Shown here: positions 15,944 to 29,366 of the stretch, one piece after another
Layout of the letters: each line of letters opens with the position of its first letter
How positions within the stretch are numbered: position 1 is the first letter of the stretch
Assembly: GCF_023149135.1 (NCBI RefSeq)
Contig: NZ_JAIWJX010000002.1
Location: 124,001 to 188,000 of the forward strand
Reading direction: 5' to 3'
Source of the DNA: Fictibacillus marinisediminis
GTDB lineage: Bacteria; Bacillota; Bacilli; Bacillales; Fictibacillaceae
DNA length: 64,000 nucleotides
The notes under the pieces: generated by a model
The model's database searches: none
What the model was told of the DNA's origin: nothing
Seen by the model: the letters and a program-made list of their open reading frames with translations, nothing else
Made by a program: the position numbers and the translations under genes

Positions 15944-16222
15944 ATGGGTCGCAGTTTGAAAAAAGGACCTTTTGTTGATGACCACTTAATGAAAAAAGTT
16001 GAAGGCTTGAACGAAACTAATGACAAAAAAGTTGTTAAAACTTGGTCTCGCCGTTCTACAATTTTCCCGGAATTCATCGGACACACATTAGCAGTATATG
16101 ATGGACGTAAGCATGTGCCGGTTTATGTTACAGAAGACATGGTCGGACATAAGTTAGGTGAATTTGCACCAACTCGTACTTACAAAGGTCATGCCGCTGA
16201 TGATAAGAAAACAAGACGTTAA
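15944..16222 (+). CDS. rpsS: 30S ribosomal protein S19
   Basis: S19 (92 aa) forms part of the 30S head with S13 and bridges to the large subunit. [19 protein letters not shown] and the C-terminal [19 protein letters not shown] are typical. The 57-base gap upstream contains a short inverted repeat (ACGGTTCAATCGAACCGT at 15899-15916). Confidence 0.97.
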   Translation: MGRSLKKGPFVDDHLMKKVEGLNETNDKKVVKTWSRRSTIFPEFIGHTLAVYDGRKHVPVYVTEDMVGHKLGEFAPTRTYKGHAADDKKTRR

Positions 16223-16241
16223 TTGAGGGGAGGTACACAAA

Positions 16242-16583
16242 ATGCAAGCAAAAGCTGTTGCTAAACAAGTGCGTATTGCTCCTCGTAAGGCTAGAATTGT
16301 TATCGATCTGATTCGAGGTAAGCAAGTAGGCGAAGCACTTGCGATCTTACGCCTAACACCAAAAGCTGCTTCTCCAGTGATTGAAAAGGTGTTAAAGTCT
16401 GCTATCGCAAACGCGGAACACAACTATGAAATGGAACCAAACAACCTTGTGGTATCATCTGCATTCGTAGATGAAGGCATTACGTTAAAACGTTTCCGTC
16501 CTCGTGCAATGGGACGTGCAAGCCGTATTAACAAGCGTACTAGCCACATCACTATCGTTGTTTCTGAAAAGAAGGAGGGATAA
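16242..16583 (+). CDS. rplV: 50S ribosomal protein L22
   Basis: L22 (113 aa) lines the narrowest part of the exit tunnel with its long beta-hairpin, here [20 protein letters not shown], with no insertion or deletion of the kind linked to macrolide resistance. The start has GAGGGGAGG upstream. The stop is 3 bases before rpsC. Confidence 0.97.
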   Translation: MQAKAVAKQVRIAPRKARIVIDLIRGKQVGEALAILRLTPKAASPVIEKVLKSAIANAEHNYEMEPNNLVVSSAFVDEGITLKRFRPRAMGRASRINKRTSHITIVVSEKKEG

Positions 16584-16586
16584 GAC

Positions 16587-17876
<1,290 letters not shown>

Positions 17877-17897
17877 CATTGAGAGGAGGTTCGCACA

Positions 17898-18161
17898 ATG
17901 AGTGAACGTAACCAGCGTAAAGTTTATGTTGGCCGTGTTGTATCTGACAAGATGGACAAAACAATCACTGTGCTTGTAGAGACTTACAAAAAACACCCTT
18001 TATATAACAAGCGTGTTAAGTACTCTAAGAAATTTAAAGCTCATGATGAAAACAACACTGCAAAAGTAAATGATATGGTAAGAATCATGGAAACTCGTCC
18101 GCTTTCTAAAGACAAACGTTTCCGTTTAGTAGAAGTGGTTGAAGTAGCAGTAGTTATTTAA
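17898..18161 (+). CDS. rpsQ: 30S ribosomal protein S17
   Basis: S17 (87 aa) is an OB-fold primary binder of 16S r[23 protein letters not shown] and [16 protein letters not shown] are characteristic. GAGAGGAGG precedes the ATG. Length is standard for bacilli. Confidence 0.97.
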   Translation: MSERNQRKVYVGRVVSDKMDKTITVLVETYKKHPLYNKRVKYSKKFKAHDENNTAKVNDMVRIMETRPLSKDKRFRLVEVVEVAVVI

Positions 18162-18205
18162 TATATGTTCGGATCGAAAATGTATCCGAAAGGAGGTCAA
18201 TTCGC

Positions 18206-18574
18206 ATGATTCAACAAGAGACTCGTTTAAAAGTAGCTGACAACTCAGGTGCTCGTGAGTTACTTTGTATTAAAGTTCTTGGTGGTTCTGGACGTAAATA
18301 CGCAAACGTTGGTGACATCATCGTCTGTTCTGTAAAATCTGCAACACCAGGCGGCGTTGTTAAGAAAGGTGATGTCGTTAAAGCGGTTGTTGTTCGTACA
18401 AAACGCGGAATGCGCCGTAACGATGGATCTTCCATCCGTTTTGACGAAAACGCAGCAGTAATCGTTCGTGATGACAAGGGTCCTCGTGGTACTCGTATTT
18501 TTGGACCAGTTGCACGTGAACTTCGTGACAAACAATTCATGAAGATCGTATCACTTGCTCCAGAAGTACTTTAA
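18206..18574 (+). CDS. rplN: 50S ribosomal protein L14
   Basis: L14 (122 aa) contacts 16S helix 44 in an intersubunit bridge and is the docking site of the silencing factor Rsf[21 protein letters not shown] and [20 protein letters not shown] are typical. AAAGGAGG lies upstream. It begins the spc portion of the superoperon. Confidence 0.98.
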   Translation: MIQQETRLKVADNSGARELLCIKVLGGSGRKYANVGDIIVCSVKSATPGGVVKKGDVVKAVVVRTKRGMRRNDGSSIRFDENAAVIVRDDKGPRGTRIFGPVARELRDKQFMKIVSLAPEVL

Positions 18575-18630
18575 TTATCAATAGAATGCAAGGCTCAAAA
18601 AGTAGGCTTGTAAGGAGGTGCAACACGCTC

Positions 18631-18945
18631 ATGCCAATGCATGTAAAAAAAGGCGATAAAGTACAAGTGATTTCTGGTAAGGATAAAGGCAAACAAGGAG
18701 TAATTCTTGAAGCTTATCCGAAACAAAATCGTGTCCTTGTAGAAGGCGTTAATATCGTTAAGAAACACGCGAAACCGTCTCAGGCTAATCCACAAGGTGG
18801 AATCGTAAGCCAAGAAGCTCCGGTTCACGTTTCTAACGTAATGCCTCTTGATCCAAAGACTGGTGCTCCTACCCGCGTAGGTCACAAAGAAGTCGATGGT
18901 AAAAAAGTTCGTGTAGCTAAATCAGGTGAAGTTTTAGATAAATAA
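18631..18945 (+). CDS. rplX: 50S ribosomal protein L24
   Basis: L24 (104 aa) is an assembly-initiator protein of the 50S subunit with a KOW motif ([18 protein letters not shown]). Two nearby starts are possible: ATG 18631 (MPMHVKKG) and ATG 18637 (MHVKKG, the Bacillus subtilis form). AAGGAGGTG at 18612-18620 is spaced 10 bases from the first and 16 from the second, so I choose 18631. Confidence 0.95.
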   Translation: MPMHVKKGDKVQVISGKDKGKQGVILEAYPKQNRVLVEGVNIVKKHAKPSQANPQGGIVSQEAPVHVSNVMPLDPKTGAPTRVGHKEVDGKKVRVAKSGEVLDK

Positions 18946-18969
18946 TAGCAGTGAAAGGAGGGCATCTTG

Positions 18970-19720
<751 letters not shown>

Positions 19721-19752
19721 TACCCTGAACAAAGGGAAGGAGGTAAATATCA

Positions 19753-20151
19753 ATGGTCATGACAGATCCAATTGCAGATATGCTTACTCGTATTCGCAAC
19801 GCTAACACTGTTCGTCACGATAAATTAGAGGTTCCTGGCTCAACGATTAAGAAAGAAATCGCAGAAATCCTCAAGCGTGAAGGCTTTGTACGTGATGTGG
19901 AATACATTGAAGATAATAAACAAGGGATGATTCGCATCTTCCTTAAATACGGTTCTAACAATGAGCGTGTAATTACTGGTCTTAAACGTATCAGTAAGCC
20001 TGGACTACGTGTTTACGCAAAATCAACTGAACTTCCACGAGTACTTGGAGGATTAGGGATTGCACTAGTATCCACTTCTAAAGGCGTTCTAACTGACAAA
20101 GAAGCTCGTCAGCAACAAGTCGGCGGCGAAGTATTAGCATACGTTTGGTAA
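19753..20151 (+). CDS. rpsH: 30S ribosomal protein S8
   Basis: S8 (132 aa) binds the central domain of 16S r[21 protein letters not shown] and [15 protein letters not shown] at the C-terminus are characteristic. In Escherichia coli S8 represses the spc operon; no such site can be claimed here. GGAAGGAGG precedes the ATG. Confidence 0.98.
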   Translation: MVMTDPIADMLTRIRNANTVRHDKLEVPGSTIKKEIAEILKREGFVRDVEYIEDNKQGMIRIFLKYGSNNERVITGLKRISKPGLRVYAKSTELPRVLGGLGIALVSTSKGVLTDKEARQQQVGGEVLAYVW

Positions 20152-20179
20152 AAATTAAGCAGCGAATGGAGGTGTCATT

Positions 20180-20719
20180 ATGTCTCGCGTAGGTAATAAA
20201 CCTGTTGAAATCCCAAGCGGCGTAACAGTTGATTTGAAGGAGAACAACCTTGTCACTGTTAAAGGTCCTAAGGGTGAACTAACTCGTAAATTCCACAACG
20301 ATATTAAAATCAATGTGGCTGAAAGCACAATCACTTTTGAGCGCCCGAGCGATCACAAAGAACATCGTGCTTTACACGGAACAACTAGAAGCGTACTTAA
20401 CAACATGGTTGTTGGTGTTACAACTGGATATGAAAGAGCACTAGATATCATTGGGGTAGGTTACCGTGCTTCTAAGTCTGGTAACAAACTTATCCTTAAC
20501 GTTGGATACTCTCACCCAGTAGAAATCGTTCCTGAAAAAGGAATTGACATTGATGTTCCTTCTAACACGAAAGTAATTGTTAAAGGTATCGATAAAGAAC
20601 GCGTTGGCGAAATCGCAGCAAACATCCGTTCAGTACGTGCTCCTGAGCCTTACAAAGGTAAAGGTATCCGTTATGAAGGTGAGTTTGTACGACGCAAAGA
20701 AGGTAAGACTGGTAAATAA
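20180..20719 (+). CDS. rplF: 50S ribosomal protein L6
   Basis: L6 (179 aa) lies near the factor-binding centre. [19 protein letters not shown] and the conserved C-terminal segment [20 protein letters not shown] are present. Two repeated alpha-beta domains fit the length. GGAGGTG precedes the ATG. Confidence 0.98.
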   Translation: MSRVGNKPVEIPSGVTVDLKENNLVTVKGPKGELTRKFHNDIKINVAESTITFERPSDHKEHRALHGTTRSVLNNMVVGVTTGYERALDIIGVGYRASKSGNKLILNVGYSHPVEIVPEKGIDIDVPSNTKVIVKGIDKERVGEIAANIRSVRAPEPYKGKGIRYEGEFVRRKEGKTGK

Positions 20720-20754
20720 GGCCGTTAAGAAGTTAGCGGAAAGGAGTGCATAGG

Positions 20755-21117
20755 ATGATCACTAAAGCGGATAAAAATGTCGCTCGTAAAAAAAGACATG
20801 CTCGTGTTCGCCGCTCTGTAATCGGAACAGCACAACGTCCTCGTTTGAACGTATTCCGTTCTACCAAGCATATTTATGCTCAACTGATCGATGATCAAAA
20901 CGGAGTTACAATCGCATCTGCCTCTTCATTAGATAAAGGCGTTGATGTTAAAAACGGCGGTAACGTTGAAGCTGCTAAAGCAATTGGCGAAGCCATTGCT
21001 AAACGCGGTGCAGAAAAAGGCGTTAAAGTAGTAGTATTCGACCGTGGCGGATATCTATATCATGGACGTGTAAAAGCATTAGCTGATGCAGCCCGTGAGG
21101 CTGGGTTAGAATTTTAA
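20755..21117 (+). CDS. rplR: 50S ribosomal protein L18
   Basis: L18 (120 aa) binds 5S rRNA together with L5. [20 protein letters not shown] and [20 protein letters not shown] are typical. I start at ATG 20755, where GAAAGGAG is well spaced; the in-frame upstream start codon at 20746 lies next to that Shine-Dalgarno sequence and is less likely. Confidence 0.96.
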   Translation: MITKADKNVARKKRHARVRRSVIGTAQRPRLNVFRSTKHIYAQLIDDQNGVTIASASSLDKGVDVKNGGNVEAAKAIGEAIAKRGAEKGVKVVVFDRGGYLYHGRVKALADAAREAGLEF

Positions 21118-21134
21118 TAGAAGGAGGGAAACTG

Positions 21135-21632
21135 ATGCGTATCGACCCTAATAAACTTGAACTTGAAGAACGTGTCGTAACGGTCAACCGTGTAGCGAAG
21201 GTTGTAAAAGGTGGACGTCGTTTCCGCTTTGCTGCAGTCGTTGTCGTTGGTGACAAAAATGGTCATGTCGGATTTGGTACTGGTAAAGCACAAGAAGTAC
21301 CGGATGCTATCCGTAAAGCAATTGAAGACGCAAAGAAAAATCTTATTACAGTACCAGTTGTTCGTACAACGATCCCTCACCAAATTACAGGACAATTTGG
21401 CGCAGGAAAAGTATTTCTTAAGCCTGCTTCCGAGGGTACTGGAGTTATCGCGGGCGGACCTGTCCGTGCGGTACTAGAACTTGCTGGTGTTGGCGATATT
21501 CTTTCTAAATCTCTTGGATCTAACAACCCAATCAACATGGTGCGTGCTACGATCGAAGGATTAAGAAATCTTAAACGCGCTGAGGACGTTGCGAAACTTC
21601 GCGGCAAATCAGTAGAAGAGCTTTTAGGTTAA
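21135..21632 (+). CDS. rpsE: 30S ribosomal protein S5
   Basis: S5 (165 aa) forms the mRNA entrance with S3 and S4 and affects fidelity. The N-terminal [20 protein letters not shown] loop, where spectinomycin-resistance changes occur, looks like wild type. A double-stranded-RNA-binding-like domain follows. GAAGGAGGG precedes the ATG. Confidence 0.98.
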   Translation: MRIDPNKLELEERVVTVNRVAKVVKGGRRFRFAAVVVVGDKNGHVGFGTGKAQEVPDAIRKAIEDAKKNLITVPVVRTTIPHQITGQFGAGKVFLKPASEGTGVIAGGPVRAVLELAGVGDILSKSLGSNNPINMVRATIEGLRNLKRAEDVAKLRGKSVEELLG

Positions 21633-21646
21633 GGAGGGAATAGTAG

Positions 21647-21835
21647 ATGGCTAAGAAATTAGAAATCACCCTCACACGCAGTGTTATCGGTCGTCCTGAG
21701 AATCAGCGTGTAACTGTTAAGACTCTAGGTCTTAGAAAAATGCATCAAACGGTTGTTCACGAAGATAACGCAGCAATCCGTGGAATGGTTAACAAGGTAT
21801 CTCACCTTTTAACTGTTACTGAAATCGACGCGTAA
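21647..21835 (+). CDS. rpmD: 50S ribosomal protein L30
   Basis: L30 (62 aa), short bacterial form. [19 protein letters not shown] and [20 protein letters not shown] are diagnostic. It starts 14 bases after rpsE, with AAGGAGGG immediately after the rpsE stop. Confidence 0.96.
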   Translation: MAKKLEITLTRSVIGRPENQRVTVKTLGLRKMHQTVVHEDNAAIRGMVNKVSHLLTVTEIDA

Positions 21836-21866
21836 AACGATAAATAAATCATGAGGAGGTGCTCAG

Positions 21867-22307
21867 ATGAAACTTCATGAGTTGAAACCAGCTGAAGGAT
21901 CCCGTTCAACACGCAACCGTGTAGGACGCGGTATCGGATCAGGAAATGGTAAAACCAGTGGACGTGGTCACAAAGGACAAAAGGCTCGTTCTGGTGGAGG
22001 AGTTCGTCCGGGATTTGAGGGTGGACAAAATCCATTAGCACGTCGTTTGCCTAAACGTGGATTTACAAACCCAACTCGTAAAGAGTACTCAATTGTTAAT
22101 CTTGAAAAGCTTGCTCGTTTTGAAGAAGGAACAGAGGTAACTCCAGAACTTCTTATCGAAACTGGCGTAGTAAGCAAAGAAAATAGCGGTATTAAAGTTC
22201 TAGGAAATGGCAAGTTAGGAGTTAAGCTTACAGTTAAGGCCCACAAATTCTCTGCTTCTGCTAAAGAAGCTATTGAAGCGGCCGGCGGAAAAACTGAGGT
22301 GATCTAA
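21867..22307 (+). CDS. rplO: 50S ribosomal protein L15
   Basis: L15 (146 aa) is a late 50S assembly protein. [20 protein letters not shown] and the Gly/Arg-rich [20 protein letters not shown] extension are typical. The stop overlaps the secY start by one base (TAATG), giving translational coupling. Confidence 0.97.
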   Translation: MKLHELKPAEGSRSTRNRVGRGIGSGNGKTSGRGHKGQKARSGGGVRPGFEGGQNPLARRLPKRGFTNPTRKEYSIVNLEKLARFEEGTEVTPELLIETGVVSKENSGIKVLGNGKLGVKLTVKAHKFSASAKEAIEAAGGKTEVI

Positions 22308-23608
22308 TGTTCCGGACAATCTCCAACATTATGCGTGTGGGTGATCTGAGAAACAAGATTCTATTTACACTCTTGATGCTGATCGTTTTCAGAATCGGAA
22401 CATTTATTCCTGTTCCAGGTGTGAATCGCGAAGTTCTCCAGTTTGGCACTGAAAATAACGCAAGTATTTTTGGATTCTTGAACACGTTCGGTGGTGGAGC
22501 ATTAAAAAACTTCTCCATCTTTGCAATGGGTATCATGCCATACATTACAGCATCAATCATTGTTCAGCTGCTTCAGATGGATGTGGTTCCTAAATTTACG
22601 GAGTGGAGTAAACAAGGGGAAGTGGGCCGACGCAAGCTGGCTCAGTTCACCAGGTACGGAACGATTGTCCTCGGCTTTATCCAAGCTGTAGGGATGTCAA
22701 TAGGTTTTAACAACCTGTTCCCTGGGCTGATCTCAGATCCAGGAGTCATGACGTATTTGTTTATTGCGTTAGTATTGACTGCAGGAACTGCCTTCTTGAT
22801 GTGGTTAGGTGAGCAGATTACCCTTAAGGGAATTGGAAATGGGATTTCCGTTCTCATTTTCGCGGGGATTGTCGCAGCTATTCCTACAGCAGTTAACCAG
22901 ATATATGCAGCGCAATTCAAAGGCGCAAACGATCAGCTGTTTATGCATATTGTAACTGTACTTCTGTTACTGATCGCTATTATCTTAGTTGTTGTCGGCG
23001 TTATCTTTATTCAACAAGGTTTGCGTAAAATCCCGATTCAGTATGCAAAACGAGTCGTCGGAAATAAGCCTGTTGGCGGTCAATCCACACACTTGCCGAT
23101 CAAAGTCAATGCAGCAGGAGTTATCCCGGTTATCTTTGCGATTTCCTTGATTATCACTCCGCGTACGGTTGCCGGCTTTTTCGAGCAAAACAGTGTGACC
23201 AAATGGATTGTCAATACGTTTGACTACACCCAGCCAGTCGGAATGATTATATATGCGCTTTTAATTATTGGATTTTCGTACTTCTATACTTTCATTCAAG
23301 TCAACCCAGAGCAAATGGCAGACAACTTGAAGAAACAGGGCGGTTATATTCCTGGCATCCGTCCAGGAGCTAACACTCAGGCGTATATTACGAAAATTTT
23401 ATATCGATTAACTTTTGTAGGATCTCTATTCCTTGCGTTGATCGCTATTCTCCCGGTAATCTTTACAGCAATTCCAGGGCTTAACCTTCCGCCTTCTATC
23501 CGAATCGGCGGAACGAGCATACTGATTGTTGTAGGTGTGGCATTAGACACGATGAAGCAGATTGAAAGCCAGTTGATCAAACGGCATTACAAAGGCTTCA
23601 TTAAGTAG
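22307..23608 (+). CDS. secY: Preprotein translocase subunit SecY
   Basis: SecY (433 aa) is the channel of the Sec translocase in the cytoplasmic membrane. Ten hydrophobic segments can be followed. The plug and lateral-gate regions (GGGALKNFSIFAMGIMPYIT) and the cytoplasmic loop before TM10 (KQGGYIPGIRPG) are conserved. It is coupled to rplO by a one-base overlap. A short GGGAAGA/TCTTCCC hairpin at 23615-23634 without a T-run lies between it and adk. Confidence 0.97.
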   Translation: MFRTISNIMRVGDLRNKILFTLLMLIVFRIGTFIPVPGVNREVLQFGTENNASIFGFLNTFGGGALKNFSIFAMGIMPYITASIIVQLLQMDVVPKFTEWSKQGEVGRRKLAQFTRYGTIVLGFIQAVGMSIGFNNLFPGLISDPGVMTYLFIALVLTAGTAFLMWLGEQITLKGIGNGISVLIFAGIVAAIPTAVNQIYAAQFKGANDQLFMHIVTVLLLLIAIILVVVGVIFIQQGLRKIPIQYAKRVVGNKPVGGQSTHLPIKVNAAGVIPVIFAISLIITPRTVAGFFEQNSVTKWIVNTFDYTQPVGMIIYALLIIGFSYFYTFIQVNPEQMADNLKKQGGYIPGIRPGANTQAYITKILYRLTFVGSLFLALIAILPVIFTAIPGLNLPPSIRIGGTSILIVVGVALDTMKQIESQLIKRHYKGFIK

Positions 23609-23680
23609 AGGAAAGGGAAGAGCCTTTTCTTCCCAAACCCTCAGTCTATTGACTAGATTAGTGACGTATGGAGGGATTAG

Positions 23681-25077
<1,397 letters not shown>

Positions 25078-25091
25078 GTGAAGGTGATATA

Positions 25092-25415
25092 ATGGTTAGC
25101 GATTCTGAATCGGTGCCGCAAATAGGTCAGATGGTTCGAATCATAAAGGGAAGAGACGCTGAGAAATTAGGTGTCATTGTAAATATCCTGGATGATCGTT
25201 TTGTACTTATAGCCGATGGCGATAAACGCAAATATGATCGCGCCAAACGTAAAAACCTGATTCACTTAGAACTTCTTGATTTTATTTCTCCGGAAGTTGC
25301 AAGAAGCATTCTTGAAACAGGCCGTGTAACTAATGGCAAACTACGGTACGCAGTAGCGAAGTTTTCCGACGAGAAAGTCATTGCTCTGAAGAAGGGAGAC
25401 CATATCGATGGCTAA
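25092..25415 (+). CDS. KOW-domain RNA-binding protein (YbzG/L14e-like)
   Basis: A 107-aa protein with an N-terminal KOW/SH3-like fold ([20 protein letters not shown]) and a basic stretch ([20 protein letters not shown]). Small KOW proteins in this spot, between map and infA, are conserved in bacilli (ybzG in Bacillus subtilis). I start it at ATG 25092 behind AGGTGAT, 14 bases after map; an upstream in-frame start at 25008 lies inside map and lacks a ribosome site. Function is unknown; ribosome or RNA binding is inferred. It overlaps infA by 8 bases. Confidence 0.85.
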   Translation: MVSDSESVPQIGQMVRIIKGRDAEKLGVIVNILDDRFVLIADGDKRKYDRAKRKNLIHLELLDFISPEVARSILETGRVTNGKLRYAVAKFSDEKVIALKKGDHIDG

Positions 25416-25626
25416 AGATGATGTAATTGAGGTAGAAGGTACGGTAATCGAACCACTGCCAAACGCCATGTTCCGAGTGGAGCTTGAGAATGGACATAAA
25501 ATTCTAGCGCACGTTTCTGGTAAGATCCGTATGCACTACATTCGTATATTACCAGGGGATAAAGTAACCGTAGAATTGTCTCCATATGACTTATCACGTG
25601 GTCGTATAACGTATCGCTTTAAATAA
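25408..25626 (+). CDS. infA: Translation initiation factor IF-1
   Basis: IF-1 (72 aa) is an OB-fold protein that blocks the A site during initiation. [20 protein letters not shown] and [20 protein letters not shown] are family-typical. Its ribosome site GAAGGGAG lies inside the end of the KOW gene, with which it overlaps. Confidence 0.98.
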   Translation: MAKDDVIEVEGTVIEPLPNAMFRVELENGHKILAHVSGKIRMHYIRILPGDKVTVELSPYDLSRGRITYRFK

Positions 25627-25657
25627 AAATCGTACTCCGTGACATAAGGAGGTTTAA

Positions 25658-25774
<117 letters not shown>

Positions 25775-25793
25775 TCCAAGGAGGTGCTAAATT

Positions 25794-26159
25794 ATGGCAC
25801 GTATTGCAGGAGTGGACGTTCCACGCGATAAGCGTATTGTCATTTCACTAACATATATCTTTGGAATCGGGAAAGCTAAAGCACAACAAGTTCTTGCTGA
25901 AGCTGGCGTATCTGAAGAAACTCGTGTTCGTGATCTTACAGAAGATGAATTAAACAAAATTCGTGAAGCGATCGACAAAATTAAAGTTGAAGGTGACCTT
26001 CGCCGTGAAGTGTCTCTTAACATTAAACGTCTTATTGAAATCGGCAGCTACCGTGGGATCCGCCACCGTCGCGGTCTTCCAGTTCGCGGTCAGAATACGA
26101 AGAACAACTCTCGTACTCGTAAAGGACCTCGTCGTACAGTAGCGAATAAGAAAAAGTAA
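25794..26159 (+). CDS. rpsM: 30S ribosomal protein S13
   Basis: S13 (121 aa) contacts P-site tRNA and forms a head-to-50S bridge. [20 protein letters not shown], the helix-hairpin-helix region ([15 protein letters not shown]) and the basic tail [15 protein letters not shown] are typical. CAAGGAGGTG precedes the ATG. Confidence 0.98.
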   Translation: MARIAGVDVPRDKRIVISLTYIFGIGKAKAQQVLAEAGVSEETRVRDLTEDELNKIREAIDKIKVEGDLRREVSLNIKRLIEIGSYRGIRHRRGLPVRGQNTKNNSRTRKGPRRTVANKKK

Positions 26160-26180
26160 GAGTAAAGGAGGTAAACTCTA

Positions 26181-26576
26181 ATGGCTAAGCAACGTAAAAC
26201 TAACACACGTAAACGTCGTGTCAAAAAGAATATTGAGACTGGTATCGCGCATATCCGTTCGACTTTCAACAACACGATCATTACGATTACTGATACACAC
26301 GGGAATGCAATCTCTTGGGCTACATCTGGCCACTTAGGATTCAAAGGTTCTCGTAAATCAACTCCGTTCGCAGCACAAATGGCAGCTGAAACTGCTGGTA
26401 AAACTGCAATGGAAAATGGCATGAAAACACTAGAGGTTTCTGTTAAAGGCCCTGGTGCTGGCCGTGAAGCTGCAATCCGTGCCCTTCAAGCGGTAGGTTT
26501 AGAAGTAACAGCTATTCGCGATGTTACACCTGTTCCTCATAACGGATGCCGTCCTCCAAAACGCCGCCGCGTGTAA
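26181..26576 (+). CDS. rpsK: 30S ribosomal protein S11
   Basis: S11 (131 aa) lines the mRNA exit on the platform. The segments [20 protein letters not shown] and [16 protein letters not shown] are characteristic. The gene ends in a perfect 7-bp hairpin over its stop codon (GTGTAAC/GTTACAC, 26571-26588), without a T-run. The 172-base gap to rpoA has a TATAAT at 26618-26623 but no clear -35. Confidence 0.98.
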   Translation: MAKQRKTNTRKRRVKKNIETGIAHIRSTFNNTIITITDTHGNAISWATSGHLGFKGSRKSTPFAAQMAAETAGKTAMENGMKTLEVSVKGPGAGREAAIRALQAVGLEVTAIRDVTPVPHNGCRPPKRRRV

Positions 26577-26748
26577 CAATAGTTACACTCTTCGGTATAA
26601 AGTATGCATAGCCTGTCTATAATGGGTATGTATACTATTAGTTTTGGTGAAGAACACTAATTAGTTGTTTAAGTCGGGAATGCCATTGGGGAATTTCGGC
26701 TGGGTTCTGCCCGGTCGAGGTTCGACGTTTGAAGGAGGGTTTAGTTGA

Positions 26749-27693
26749 ATGATCGAAATCGAAAAGCCAAGAATTGAAACGGTTGAAATCAGCGACGATG
26801 CCACATATGGAAAGTTTGTTGTTGAACCACTTGAACGTGGATATGGTACTACACTGGGCAACTCCTTACGTCGTATCCTATTATCCTCACTGCCTGGTGC
26901 AGCTGTTACATCGATTCAGATTAATGGAGTATTGCATGAGTTCTCAACAGTTGAAGGTGTTGTAGAAGACGTTACTACGATCATCCTTAACTTGAAAAAG
27001 CTTGCGATGAAGATTTATTCTGATGAAGATAAAACATTGGAAATAGATGTACAGGGTGAGGGAGTCGTTACAGCTGGTGACATTACACATGACAGTGATG
27101 TGGAAATTTTGAATCCGGACCTTCATATTGCTACTCTTGCAGAAGGCGCTCATTTCCAAATGAAGCTGAATGCAAAGAGAGGCCGCGGTTACGTTCAGGC
27201 GGAAGGCAATAAGAGTGAAGATCTTCCAATCGGAGTTATTCCGGTGGATTCAATTTACACACCAATTTCTCGTGTGAACTACCAGGTAGAAAATACCCGC
27301 GTTGGACAAGTGACAAACTATGACAAGCTTACATTTGACATTTGGACAGATGGAAGCATCCGTCCTGAAGAGGCAGTTTCTCTTGGAGCGAAGATCATTA
27401 CCGAACATTTAAATATATTTGTCGGACTAACCGATCAAGCGCAAAAAGCTGAAATTATGGTTGAAAAAGAAGAAGACCAAAAGGAAAAAGTTCTTGAAAT
27501 GACGATTGAAGAACTTGATCTTTCTGTGCGTTCTTACAACTGCCTTAAACGCGCTGGTATTAATACAGTTCAAGAACTTGCTAATAAATCAGAAGAAGAC
27601 ATGATGAAAGTTCGCAACCTCGGTAAGAAGTCTCTTGAGGAAGTTCAAGAAAAACTTGACGAGCTCGGGCTTTCATTACGTGCTGACGATTAA
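26749..27693 (+). CDS. rpoA: DNA-directed RNA polymerase subunit alpha
   Basis: Alpha (314 aa) dimerises to assemble polymerase; its C-terminal domain contacts UP elements and activators. The N-terminal assembly motif [20 protein letters not shown] and the C-terminal domain ([20 protein letters not shown], here [16 protein letters not shown]) are intact. GAAGGAGGG precedes the ATG. It sits between rpsK and rplQ. Confidence 0.98.
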   Translation: MIEIEKPRIETVEISDDATYGKFVVEPLERGYGTTLGNSLRRILLSSLPGAAVTSIQINGVLHEFSTVEGVVEDVTTIILNLKKLAMKIYSDEDKTLEIDVQGEGVVTAGDITHDSDVEILNPDLHIATLAEGAHFQMKLNAKRGRGYVQAEGNKSEDLPIGVIPVDSIYTPISRVNYQVENTRVGQVTNYDKLTFDIWTDGSIRPEEAVSLGAKIITEHLNIFVGLTDQAQKAEIMVEKEEDQKEKVLEMTIEELDLSVRSYNCLKRAGINTVQELANKSEEDMMKVRNLGKKSLEEVQEKLDELGLSLRADD

Positions 27694-27718
27694 TCTGACA
27701 GACTAGAATTTGCTTTTT

Positions 27719-27750
27719 CACAGGTGACTGTTTTTATAAACAGCCCCTGT
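27719..27750 (+). other. Stem-loop between rpoA and rplQ
   Basis: CTGTTT (27728-27733) and AAACAG (27738-27743) form a stem with a TTAT loop, extended by an outer ACAGG/CCTGT pair. No T-run follows, so it is more likely an mRNA processing or stability element than a terminator. Confidence 0.45.
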
Positions 27751-27780
27751 CTGCAAAAAGCACAGAAGGAGGGAATAGAC

Positions 27781-28143
27781 ATGGCATACCAAAAGTTGGG
27801 TCGTGTTTCAGCTGTTCGCCGCGCAATGCTGCGTGACTTAGCAACTGACTTAATTATCAACGATCGTATCGAAACAACAGAAGCACGTGCTAAAGAAGTA
27901 CGTAAATTTGTTGAAAAGATGATCACGCTTGGTAAGCGTGGAGACCTTCACGCACGCCGTCAAGCTGCAAGTTTCGTTCGAAACGAAGTAGCTAACGAAG
28001 AATCAGGACAAAAGGCAATTCAAAAACTATTTAGTGACCTTGGACCTCGTTATGCTGAGCGTAATGGTGGTTACACTCGTATCGCTAAAATCGGTCCTCG
28101 CCGTGGTGACGGTGCACCTATGGTCATCATCGAATTAGTTTAA
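27781..28143 (+). CDS. rplQ: 50S ribosomal protein L17
   Basis: L17 (120 aa) lies near the tunnel exit. [20 protein letters not shown] and [19 protein letters not shown] are typical. I start at ATG 27781 behind GAAGGAGGG; a longer upstream reading frame covers the stem-loop region and lacks a ribosome site. Last gene of the superoperon. Confidence 0.97.
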   Translation: MAYQKLGRVSAVRRAMLRDLATDLIINDRIETTEARAKEVRKFVEKMITLGKRGDLHARRQAASFVRNEVANEESGQKAIQKLFSDLGPRYAERNGGYTRIAKIGPRRGDGAPMVIIELV

Positions 28144-28151
28144 TAGTGAAT

Positions 28152-28197
28152 AAAGGGCGGGACAGGGTCGTAAAGATCGTTTCTTGCCCTTTTTTTA
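28152..28197 (+). terminator. Terminator of the S10-spc-alpha superoperon
   Basis: AAAGGGC facing GCCCTTT with extra G-U and A-U pairs, followed by seven T. The T-run is also the left arm of a 16-bp perfect inverted repeat with a T7 loop (28190-28205 and 28213-28228). Confidence 0.88.
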
Positions 28198-28245
28198 TTT
28201 GGTGATTTTTTTTCACCAAATAAAAAAAGAAAGCATCGAAGAAAC

Positions 28246-28284
28246 AGTGCCTGGCACCGCAGTTCACTTTCAGGTGCCTGGCAC
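28246..28284. repeat. REP-like hairpin, copy 1
   Basis: GTGCCTGGCACC (28247-28258) and GGTGCCTGGCAC (28273-28284) are inverted copies apart from one central mismatch, with a 14-base spacer. Each core GTGCCTGGCAC is itself nearly palindromic. A second related pair lies at 28430-28466. Such GGTGCC/GGCACC hairpins recur between genes in many bacilli; that family assignment is from memory. Confidence 0.6.
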
Positions 28285-28429
28285 GGAAAAACATCCTGCA
28301 AGGAAGTTTAGTAGCTGGACTTGAATGGGGCGGTAAATTTTGAAAGTAAGTATGCTGCCTTCTAAGATGGGTTTAGTGATGCAAATCACAAATGTAGTAA
28401 CGCTTCGATTAGTTACTTAAATATCTGGA

Positions 28430-28466
28430 GTCAGGCACCTGAATGTAAAAAACGGTGCCAGACACC
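28430..28466. repeat. REP-like hairpin, copy 2
   Basis: GTCAGGCACC (28430-28439) faces GGTGCCAGACACC (28454-28466) across a 14-base spacer, the same arrangement as copy 1 with a slightly different core. The rest of the gap between rplQ and ecfA1 (28285-28429) shows no gene. No clear promoter for ecfA1 can be named. Confidence 0.55.
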
Positions 28467-28526
28467 ATTTCAGGAAGTAAAGTGTTTTTTCAAAGAAGTA
28501 ATAGCTGAGCTGAGGGGGAGAAAAGC

Positions 28527-29366
28527 GTGAAGGAACTGATATCGGTCAATAACGTTTCCTTCCAGTACCCGAGCGAGGAGAAAACCACACTGGCGGATTT
28601 AAGCCTCTCGGTGTACCAAGGAGAATGGCTGGCGATTGTCGGCCATAACGGGTCCGGAAAATCTACACTGGCTAAATTGCTCAACGGGCTGCTTCTGCCT
28701 TCCTCAGGAGAGATAAAGGTAGAAGACTATACAACGACCAACGAACAAGAACTATGGGAGATCAGAAGGCGGGTCGGCATCGTTTTTCAAAATCCGGACA
28801 ACCAGTTCGTCGGGACAAGTGTCAGAGACGATGTGGCGTTTGGGTTGGAAAACTTCGGTGTGCCCCGTGAAGAGATGATTTCCCGTATTGAACAAAGCAT
28901 TCAGCGTGTAAAGATGCAGGAGTTTATTGAAAGTGAACCTCACCATCTTTCAGGCGGCCAGAAACAGCGTGTCGCCATTGCCGGCATCATTGCCCAAAAG
29001 CCGTCTATCATCATCCTGGATGAAGCGACTTCCATGCTGGATCCGATGGGCCGGAAAGAAGTCATCGACACGGTGAAACAACTGAACGAGGAAGAAGGGA
29101 TTACCGTTATCTCCATTACGCATGATCTGGAGGAAGCGGTCCGTGCTGACCGGGTCATGGTCATGAAACAAGGTTCCATCCTCACGACAGGCAGTCCGAG
29201 ACACGTGTTCCAGAACGAGTCGTTATTGCTGGATGCCGGCTTGGATCTGCCGTTCTCCCTTAAACTCGGATTAGCGCTTAAGGAAAATGGGATAGGCTTA
29301 AAAGAACAACATTTAACACAGGAAGAATTGGTGGGTGCATTATGGACATTAAAATCAACAACCTAA
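28527..29366 (+). CDS. ecfA1: ECF transporter ATPase A1 (EcfA1)
   Basis: One of two ABC ATPases that energise group II energy-coupling-factor vitamin and metal importers (279 aa). Walker A GHNGSGKST (residues about 39-47), Q-loop VFQNPDNQ, signature HLSGGQKQR, and Walker B IIILDEATSMLDP with the switch His (SITHD) are present. It is the first gene of ecfA1-ecfA2-ecfT, with a 25-base overlap into ecfA2. No substrate-binding S component is encoded here, so the module probably serves several S components elsewhere. Confidence 0.95.
   Translation: MKELISVNNVSFQYPSEEKTTLADLSLSVYQGEWLAIVGHNGSGKSTLAKLLNGLLLPSSGEIKVEDYTTTNEQELWEIRRRVGIVFQNPDNQFVGTSVRDDVAFGLENFGVPREEMISRIEQSIQRVKMQEFIESEPHHLSGGQKQRVAIAGIIAQKPSIIILDEATSMLDPMGRKEVIDTVKQLNEEEGITVISITHDLEEAVRADRVMVMKQGSILTTGSPRHVFQNESLLLDAGLDLPFSLKLGLALKENGIGLKEQHLTQEELVGALWTLKSTT

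Noticed and set aside
26595..26623. Promoter before rpoA
   Set aside because: A TATAAT is present at 26618, but no acceptable -35 or exact TGn extension was found.
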